64,000 nt of DNA from Streptomyces actinomycinicus (lineage in GTDB: Bacteria > Actinomycetota > Actinomycetes > Streptomycetales > Streptomycetaceae), in the NCBI RefSeq assembly GCF_016741775.1, contig NZ_JAERRK010000029.1, positions 1 to 64,000 on the forward strand. The letters run 5' to 3'. The notes beneath the pieces were generated by a model. It was given only the letters and a program-made list of their open reading frames with translations, was not told the origin of the DNA and searched no databases. This document shows positions 58,668-64,000 of this stretch, one piece after another (positions within the stretch are counted from its first letter, which is position 1; every line of letters starts with the position of its first letter). Position numbers and translations under genes: made by a program.

Positions 58668-59278
58668 TGGCGACAGCAACGACAGTAGAAACCGGGCACG
58701 CGCACCCGTCGGTCAACCGGCCGAACCTCACCAGCGTCGGAACCATCATCTGGCTGAGTTCCGAGCTGATGTTCTTCGCGGCCCTCTTCGCGATGTACTT
58801 CACCCTCCGGTCGGTGACCGGACCGGCTCACTGGAAGGAGATGGCGGAGGCACTCAACGTGCCCTTCTCCGCCACGAACACCACGATCCTGGTGCTCTCC
58901 TCCCTCACCTGCCAGCTCGGCGTGTTCGCGGCCGAACGCGGCGACGTGAAGAAGCTCCGTGGCTGGTTCATCCTCACCTTCATCATGGGTGCGATCTTCA
59001 TCGGCGGTCAGATCTACGAGTACACCGAGCTGGTGAAGAAGGACGGCATCTCGCTGTCCTCGGACCCGTACGGCTCGGTGTTCTACCTGACCACCGGCTT
59101 CCACGGCCTGCACGTGACGGGCGGCCTCATCGCCTTCCTGCTGGTACTCGGCCGTACCTACATGGCCAAGAGGTTCACCCACGAGCAGGCGACCGCCGCC
59201 ATCGTCGTGTCCTACTACTGGCACTTCGTCGATGTGGTCTGGATCGGCCTCTTCGCCACGATCTACCTGATCAAGTAG
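58658..59278 (+). CDS. ctaE: Cytochrome c oxidase (aa3) subunit III
   Basis: The 206-aa protein has five membrane helices and family motifs: SELMFFAALFAMYFTL, TGFHGLHVTGGLIAF and YYWHFVDVVWIGLF. It stabilises the oxidase and its proton uptake. The ATG at 58658 lies within a palindrome and lacks a good Shine-Dalgarno; an in-frame GTG at 58667 would give a protein three residues shorter. It heads the ctaE-qcrCAB cluster, 62 bp before qcrC. Confidence 0.93.
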   Translation: MSVVATATTVETGHAHPSVNRPNLTSVGTIIWLSSELMFFAALFAMYFTLRSVTGPAHWKEMAEALNVPFSATNTTILVLSSLTCQLGVFAAERGDVKKLRGWFILTFIMGAIFIGGQIYEYTELVKKDGISLSSDPYGSVFYLTTGFHGLHVTGGLIAFLLVLGRTYMAKRFTHEQATAAIVVSYYWHFVDVVWIGLFATIYLIK

Positions 59279-59340
59279 CCGGGACCGCTCCCGCACATCC
59301 AGAAGCACCGACGCAGAAGATCCTGACACCGGGGTAATCC

Positions 59341-60153
59341 GTGAAAAAGCTCTCCGCACGACGACGCCATCCGCTGGCGGCGGTCGTCGTCCTACTCCTC
59401 GCGCTGGCGGCCACTGGGGGGCTGTACGCCGCGTTCGCGCCCGCGGGCAAGGCGCAGGCCGATGACACCTCCCAGTCCCTGACCATCAAGGAGGGCAAGA
59501 AGCTCTACGAGGTCGGCTGCGCCAGCTGCCACGGCACCGGTGGCCAGGGCTCCTCCGACGGCCCGAGCCTGGTCGGCGTGGGCGCCGCCGCGGTCGACTT
59601 CCAGGTGGGCACCGGCCGTATGCCGGCCTCCACCTCCCAGATGGCCCAGATCCCGAGCAAGAAGGTCGTCTACACGCAGGACCAGATCGACCAGCTCGCC
59701 GCGTACGTCGCGTCGCTGGGCGCCGGCCCGAGCGTGCCCACCAAGGAGCAGTACGGCCCCGACGGCGCGGACATCGCCAAGGGTGGCGAGCTGTTCCGTA
59801 CCAACTGCGCGCAGTGCCACAACTTCACCGGCAAGGGCGGCGCCCTCACCAAGGGCAAGTACGCGCCGTCTCTTGAGGGTGTCGCTCCGAAGCACATCTA
59901 CGAGGCCATGCAGACGGGCCCGCAGAACATGCCGTCCTTCCCCGACACCACGATGTCGGAAAAGAACAAGAAGGACATCATCGCGTACCTGAACGCGGTC
60001 GACGGCAGCAAGACGGAGAACCCCGGCGGTCTGGAGCTGGGCGGCCTCGGGCCGGTCAGTGAGGGTCTGTTCGCCTGGATCTTCGGCCTCGGCGCGCTGA
60101 TCGCGATCGCCGTCTGGGTCGCCGCTCGGACCGCAAAGGCCAAGAAGTCATGA
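59341..60153 (+). CDS. qcrC: Diheme cytochrome c of the bcc complex
   Basis: The 270-aa protein has an N-terminal signal/anchor (residues 10-33) and two heme c sites: CASCH (Cys60, Cys63, His64) and CAQCH (Cys156, Cys159, His160). A C-terminal membrane helix follows (FAWIFGLGALIAIAVWVAA). Methionine axial ligands lie in TGRMPAS and QNMPSF. It replaces soluble cytochrome c by carrying electrons directly from bcc to aa3. The start is GTG, and its stop overlaps qcrA by ATGA. Confidence 0.95.
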   Translation: MKKLSARRRHPLAAVVVLLLALAATGGLYAAFAPAGKAQADDTSQSLTIKEGKKLYEVGCASCHGTGGQGSSDGPSLVGVGAAAVDFQVGTGRMPASTSQMAQIPSKKVVYTQDQIDQLAAYVASLGAGPSVPTKEQYGPDGADIAKGGELFRTNCAQCHNFTGKGGALTKGKYAPSLEGVAPKHIYEAMQTGPQNMPSFPDTTMSEKNKKDIIAYLNAVDGSKTENPGGLELGGLGPVSEGLFAWIFGLGALIAIAVWVAARTAKAKKS

Positions 60154-61223
60154 GTAGCCAAGACATTCCAGAAGAGAACCTGCCGGCTGAGCAGTCCGCA
60201 GGACATGACAAGCACGCGCACGGCGCGGTAAGCGTCGCGGACGAGGAGAACCCGTTCGCGGACCCGGGGCTGCCGCCGCACGAGCACCGCATCCAGGACG
60301 TCGACGAGCGGGCCGCCAAGCGGTCCGAGCGTGTGGTCGCCCTGCTGTTCACGGTGTCGATGCTGGCCACCATCGCGTTCATCGTCGCGTACGTGGTGAT
60401 CCCGAACGACAAGTCGATCTTCGTCTTCCCGATCGGGCACATCAGCGCGATGAACTTCGCGCTCGGTCTCACCCTGGGCACGGCCCTGTTCTGCATCGGC
60501 GCGGGCGCGGTCCACTGGGCCCGCACCCTGATGTCCGACGTGGAGGTCGCCGACGACCGGCACCCGATCGAGGCCTCTCCCGAGCTTCGGGCGAAGGTCC
60601 ACGCGGACTTCCGCGAGGGCGCCGAGGAGTCCGCGATCGGCCGTCGCAAGCTGATCCGCAACACCATGTTCGGTGCGCTGGCCCTGGTGCCGCTCTCCGG
60701 CGTCATGCTGCTCGGCGGCCTGGGCCCCGCGCCCGGCACCAAGCTCCGCCACACCATGTGGGCCAAGGGCAAGCGCCTGGTCAACATGAACACCAACCAG
60801 CCGCTGCGTCCCGAGGACGTCGCCGTCGGCTCGCTCACCTTCGCGATGCCGGACGGTCTGGCCGAGCACGACGAGAACTTCCAGGACGAGATCGCCAAGG
60901 CGGCCCTGATGATCGTCCGGCTGCAGCCGGGCAACATCAAGGACAAGCGCGAGCTCGACTGGTCGCACGAGGGCATCGTCGCGTTCTCGAAGATCTGCAC
61001 CCACGTCGGCTGCCCGATCTCGCTGTACGAGCAGCAGACGCACCACGTGCTGTGCCCGTGCCACCAGTCCACCTTCGACCTCTCCGACGGTGCCCGAGTG
61101 ATCTTCGGTCCCGCCGGTCACGCCCTGCCGCAGCTGCGCATCGGCGTGGACGATGAGGGTTACCTCCAGGCGCTCGGCGACTTCGAGGAGCCCGTCGGTC
61201 CTGCTTTCTGGGAGCGCGGATGA
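60150..61223 (+). CDS. qcrA: Rieske iron-sulfur subunit of the bcc complex
   Basis: The 357-aa protein has three membrane helices near residues 60-80, 100-120 and 170-190, the actinobacterial form. A C-terminal Rieske domain binds [2Fe-2S] through CTHVGCP and CPCHQSTFD. The N-terminal 50 residues are hydrophilic and acidic. It takes electrons from menaquinol to QcrC. It overlaps qcrC and qcrB by ATGA at both ends. Confidence 0.95.
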   Translation: MSSQDIPEENLPAEQSAGHDKHAHGAVSVADEENPFADPGLPPHEHRIQDVDERAAKRSERVVALLFTVSMLATIAFIVAYVVIPNDKSIFVFPIGHISAMNFALGLTLGTALFCIGAGAVHWARTLMSDVEVADDRHPIEASPELRAKVHADFREGAEESAIGRRKLIRNTMFGALALVPLSGVMLLGGLGPAPGTKLRHTMWAKGKRLVNMNTNQPLRPEDVAVGSLTFAMPDGLAEHDENFQDEIAKAALMIVRLQPGNIKDKRELDWSHEGIVAFSKICTHVGCPISLYEQQTHHVLCPCHQSTFDLSDGARVIFGPAGHALPQLRIGVDDEGYLQALGDFEEPVGPAFWERG

Positions 61224-62857
61224 GTACTGCACCGAACCAAGAACCCCGCTCTCGCGGGAAGGCGCCGGCCGGCGAGCGCATCGCCGACTGGGCCGACGGC
61301 CGGCTCGGGATCTACTCCCTCGCCAAGGCCAACATGCGCAAGATCTTCCCCGACCACTGGTCGTTCATGTTGGGTGAGGTCTGCCTCTACAGCTTCATCA
61401 TCATCATCCTGACGGGTGTCTACCTGACGCTGTTCTTCCACCCGTCGATGAACGAGGTGGAGTACCACGGCAGCTACATCCCGCTCCAGGGACAGCTGAT
61501 GTCCGAGGCGTTCAACTCGACCCTGCACATCTCCTTCGACGTGCGCGGTGGTCTGCTCGTCCGGCAGATCCACCACTGGGCCGCGCTGATCTTCCTCGCC
61601 GGCATGTTCGTGCACATGATGCGCGTGTTCTTCACCGGCGCGTTCCGCAAGCCGCGTGAGATCAACTGGCTGTTCGGCTTCCTGCTGTTCGTCCTCGGCA
61701 TGTTCACCGGCTTCACCGGTTACTCGCTCCCGGACGACCTGCTCTCCGGCACCGGTGTCCGCTTCACCGAGGGCGCCATCCTGTCGATTCCGATCGTCGG
61801 CACGTACATCTCGATGTTCCTGTTCGGCGGCGAGTTCCCCGGCCACGACTTCGTCGCCCGGTTCTACTCGATCCACATCCTGCTGCTGCCGGGCATCATG
61901 CTCGGCCTGGTCGTGGGCCACCTGATCCTGGTCTTCTACCACAAGCACACGCAGTTCGCGGGTCCGGGAAAGACCAACAAGAACGTCGTCGGCATGCCGC
62001 TGCTGCCGGTCTACATGGCCAAGGCCGGAGGCTTCTTCTTCCTGGTCTTCGGTGCCATCGCGGCCATCGCGGCGATCGCCCAGATCAACCCGATCTGGGC
62101 CATGGGCCCCTACCGCCCGGACCAGGTGTCCACCGGCGCGCAGCCCGACTGGTACATGGGCTTCGCCGAGGGTCTGGTCCGCTACATGCCGGGCTGGGAG
62201 ATCAACTTCTGGGGTCACACGCTCGTCCTGGGCGTGTTCATCCCGCTGGTGCTCTTCGGTCTCGTCCTGGCGGCGATCGCGGTCTACCCGTTCATCGAGT
62301 CCTGGGTCACCGGCGACAAGAGCGAGCACCACATCCTGGACCGCCCGCGCAACGCCCCGACCCGTACCGCGTTCGGTGTCGCCTGGGTGACCGTCTACAT
62401 GATCGGCCTGGTCGGCGGTGGCAACGACCTCATCGCCACCCACTTCCACCTGTCGATCAACGCCGTCACCTGGTTCGTCCGGATCTTCTTCTTCGCCGGA
62501 CCGGTCATCGCGTTCATCGCCACCAAGCGGATCTGCCTGGGTCTGCAGCGCCGTGACCGCGACAAGGTGCTGCACGGTCGTGAGACCGGCATCATCAAGC
62601 GGCTGCCGCACGGTGAGTTCATCGAGGTGCACGAGCCGCTCAGCCAGGAGCAGCTGCACACCCTCACGGCCCACCACCAGTACGAGCCGGCCGCGATCGG
62701 CCCGGTGGTCGACGAGAACGGTGTCGAGCGCAAGGTGAAGGCGTCCGAGAAGCTGCGCGCCAAGCTCAGCAACGCCTATTACGGCGAGGACAACCAGATC
62801 CCGAAGCCCACCGTCGACGAGTACAAGGAGATCACGAGCGGCCACGGCCACCACTGA
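61220..62857 (+). CDS. qcrB: Cytochrome b subunit of the bcc complex
   Basis: The 545-aa protein combines the cytochrome b N- and C-terminal parts in one chain with eight or more helices. Heme b ligand histidines lie in VRQIHHWAALIFLAGMFVHM and FVARFYSIHILLLPGIML. The Qo-site region includes the PDWYMGF segment. A long hydrophilic C-terminal extension (after about residue 430) is typical of actinobacteria. It oxidises menaquinol. Last gene of its operon. Confidence 0.95.
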   Translation: MSTAPNQEPRSRGKAPAGERIADWADGRLGIYSLAKANMRKIFPDHWSFMLGEVCLYSFIIIILTGVYLTLFFHPSMNEVEYHGSYIPLQGQLMSEAFNSTLHISFDVRGGLLVRQIHHWAALIFLAGMFVHMMRVFFTGAFRKPREINWLFGFLLFVLGMFTGFTGYSLPDDLLSGTGVRFTEGAILSIPIVGTYISMFLFGGEFPGHDFVARFYSIHILLLPGIMLGLVVGHLILVFYHKHTQFAGPGKTNKNVVGMPLLPVYMAKAGGFFFLVFGAIAAIAAIAQINPIWAMGPYRPDQVSTGAQPDWYMGFAEGLVRYMPGWEINFWGHTLVLGVFIPLVLFGLVLAAIAVYPFIESWVTGDKSEHHILDRPRNAPTRTAFGVAWVTVYMIGLVGGGNDLIATHFHLSINAVTWFVRIFFFAGPVIAFIATKRICLGLQRRDRDKVLHGRETGIIKRLPHGEFIEVHEPLSQEQLHTLTAHHQYEPAAIGPVVDENGVERKVKASEKLRAKLSNAYYGEDNQIPKPTVDEYKEITSGHGHH

Positions 62858-62881
62858 TCCCCGCGTCGCCACGCCACACAA

Positions 62882-62916
62882 GAAGGGCCCCGTCCGCCTC
62901 GCGGACGGGGCCCTTC
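62882..62916. terminator. Terminator hairpin of the ctaE-qcrCAB operon
   Basis: A perfect 16-bp stem (GAAGGGCCCCGTCCGC pairing with 62901-62916) with a CTC loop, 25 bp after the qcrB stop. Confidence 0.85.
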
Positions 62917-62979
62917 GCCGTGCCCCGGGCTGGATAGGGTGGGGACCGCACTGTTCTTCTACGACACCCAGGAGCGGCT

Positions 62980-64000
62980 ATGAACGCTGTGACCCCCGCT
63001 GGAGGCGACACCGCGGCGGGCCGTTCCTGGCCCGCTCTGCTGAACGGTCTGCTGACCGGCCATGACCTGTCCGCCGACGACACGGCCTGGGCGATGGACC
63101 TGATCATGCGCGGGGAGGCGACCGACGCCCAGATCGCCGGGTTCATGGTGGCGCTGCGGGCCAAGGGCGAGACGGTGGAGGAGATCAGCGGTCTCGTCCG
63201 CACGATGTACGAGCACGCCAACGTGATCGAGGTGCCGGGCCCGGCCGTCGACATCGTCGGCACCGGCGGCGACGGCGCCAAGACGGTGAACATCTCCACC
63301 ATGTCCTCCATCGTGGTCGCCGGTACCGGCGCGAAGGTCGTCAAGCACGGCAACCGTGCCGCCTCCTCCGCCTCCGGCTCCTCCGACGTCCTGGAGAAGC
63401 TCGGCATCAACCTGAACCTGACCCCGCAGCGGGTCGCGGAGGTCGCCGAGGAAGCCGGCATCACCATCTGCTTCGCGGTGCGCTTCCACCCGTCACTGCG
63501 TCATGTCGCCCCGGCCCGCGCGCAGCTGGGCATCCGGACCACCTTCAATGTGCTCGGTCCGCTCACCAACCCGGCCAAGGTGCGCGCCCAGGCGGTCGGG
63601 GTCGCCGACCCGCGCATGGCACCCATCGTGGCCGGTGTCCTCGCCGAGCGCGGCAACTCCGCCCTGGTCTTCCGGGGCGACGACGGCCTGGACGAGCTGA
63701 CCGTCACCGACACCTCCCGGGTGTGGGTGGTCCGGGACGGCAAGGTCGCGGAGCAGACCTTCGACCCGCGGGACGTCGGCATCGGCCTCGTCCCCGTGGA
63801 CGCCCTGCGCGGGGCCGACGCGTCGTACAACGCGGAGGTCGCCCGCCGCGTCCTGGACGGCGAGCAGGGGGCCGTCCGGGACGCGGTGCTGCTGAACTCC
63901 GCGGCGGCGCTGGTGGCCCTGCGGCCGACGGACGCGCCGCTCGCCGAGCAGATCCGCGCCGGCATGGCCCGGGCCGCGGAGTCGATCGACTCGGGCGCGG
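62980..64000 (+). CDS. trpD: Anthranilate phosphoribosyltransferase (runs off the window end)
   Basis: The visible 340 residues include the helical N-terminal domain and the PRPP-binding signature DIVGTGGDGAKTVNIST. KHGNRAASSASGSSDVLE, the anthranilate-site HPSLRHVAPAR and FNVLGPLTNPA follow. It makes phosphoribosylanthranilate in tryptophan synthesis. The ATG has an AGGAG box. Family proteins are about 345-355 residues, so only a short C-terminal piece is missing. No other trp gene is in the window. Confidence 0.94.
   Translation, partial: MNAVTPAGGDTAAGRSWPALLNGLLTGHDLSADDTAWAMDLIMRGEATDAQIAGFMVALRAKGETVEEISGLVRTMYEHANVIEVPGPAVDIVGTGGDGAKTVNISTMSSIVVAGTGAKVVKHGNRAASSASGSSDVLEKLGINLNLTPQRVAEVAEEAGITICFAVRFHPSLRHVAPARAQLGIRTTFNVLGPLTNPAKVRAQAVGVADPRMAPIVAGVLAERGNSALVFRGDDGLDELTVTDTSRVWVVRDGKVAEQTFDPRDVGIGLVPVDALRGADASYNAEVARRVLDGEQGAVRDAVLLNSAAALVALRPTDAPLAEQIRAGMARAAESIDSGA

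Overview
The window is chromosomal DNA from a Streptomyces or a very close actinobacterium. Base composition is very GC-rich, many starts are GTG, and the conserved backbone is streptomycete: aceE, sucB, lpd, pepA, cobS/cobT/cobU, pspA, nadA, adenosine-kinase-like pfkB, ctaCDF, ctaE-qcrCAB and trpD. No tRNA, rRNA, CRISPR array, insertion sequence or phage was recognised.

Layout. 0.2-7.2 kb: single genes (FAD oxidoreductase, epimerase-like protein, GNAT enzyme, MarP-like membrane protease, PGRP-type amidase, DUF4240 protein, WYL regulator). 7.3-10.9 kb: pyruvate dehydrogenase E1 (aceE) with a divergent-side GntR/FCD regulator and palindromic operator candidates. 11.2-15.2 kb: an accessory polymorphic-toxin island with a WXG100-like protein, a WXG-type toxin ending in an RNase A-like domain, a presumed immunity gene, an orphan second RNase A-like toxin tail, and a CdiI-like immunity gene. 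15.4-20.6 kb: 2-oxo acid dehydrogenase E2 and E3, then leucyl aminopeptidase. 20.9-26.3 kb: an exopolysaccharide-type module (secreted Agd3/CE18-like deacetylase, PelF-family glycosyltransferase, polytopic membrane protein). 26.4-34.7 kb: late cobalamin genes cobS, cobT and an MBL-cobU fusion, interleaved with membrane proteins, an MprF-like acyltransferase and a methyltransferase. 34.9-39.1 kb: small genes, an HtrA-like lipoprotein protease, a methyltransferase, a DUF3043 protein, and PspA/PspAA. 39.1-46.2 kb: a secreted DUF3616 protein, a NarL-type two-component pair and an RND permease. 46.5-53.2 kb: nadA, an IscA/ErpA-type Fe-S protein, membrane-anchored and small hypothetical proteins, a PfkB kinase and a cysteine desulfurase-TusA fusion. 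53.5-62.9 kb: the actinobacterial bcc-aa3 respiratory supercomplex (ctaC-ctaD-ctaF; ctaE-qcrC-qcrA-qcrB), interrupted by an L,D-transpeptidase and an atypical receiver protein. The window ends inside trpD.

How the genes relate. E1, E2 and E3 of the 2-oxo acid dehydrogenases feed the respiratory chain encoded 40 kb away. NadA (an Fe-S enzyme), the IscA-type protein and the desulfurase fusion belong to one Fe-S/NAD theme. Repeats are conspicuous. One GC-rich hairpin-bearing element recurs as tandem arrays (69-bp and 61-64-bp periods), as degenerate single copies, and apparently inside the coding sequence of the membrane protein at 24.7-26.3 kb. Two genes (the CdiI-like gene and the RND permease) end directly in minisatellites. 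The strongest candidates for unusual biology are the toxin island and the deacetylase/PelF/membrane-protein module. All functional names rest on reading motifs by eye; no database search was possible.
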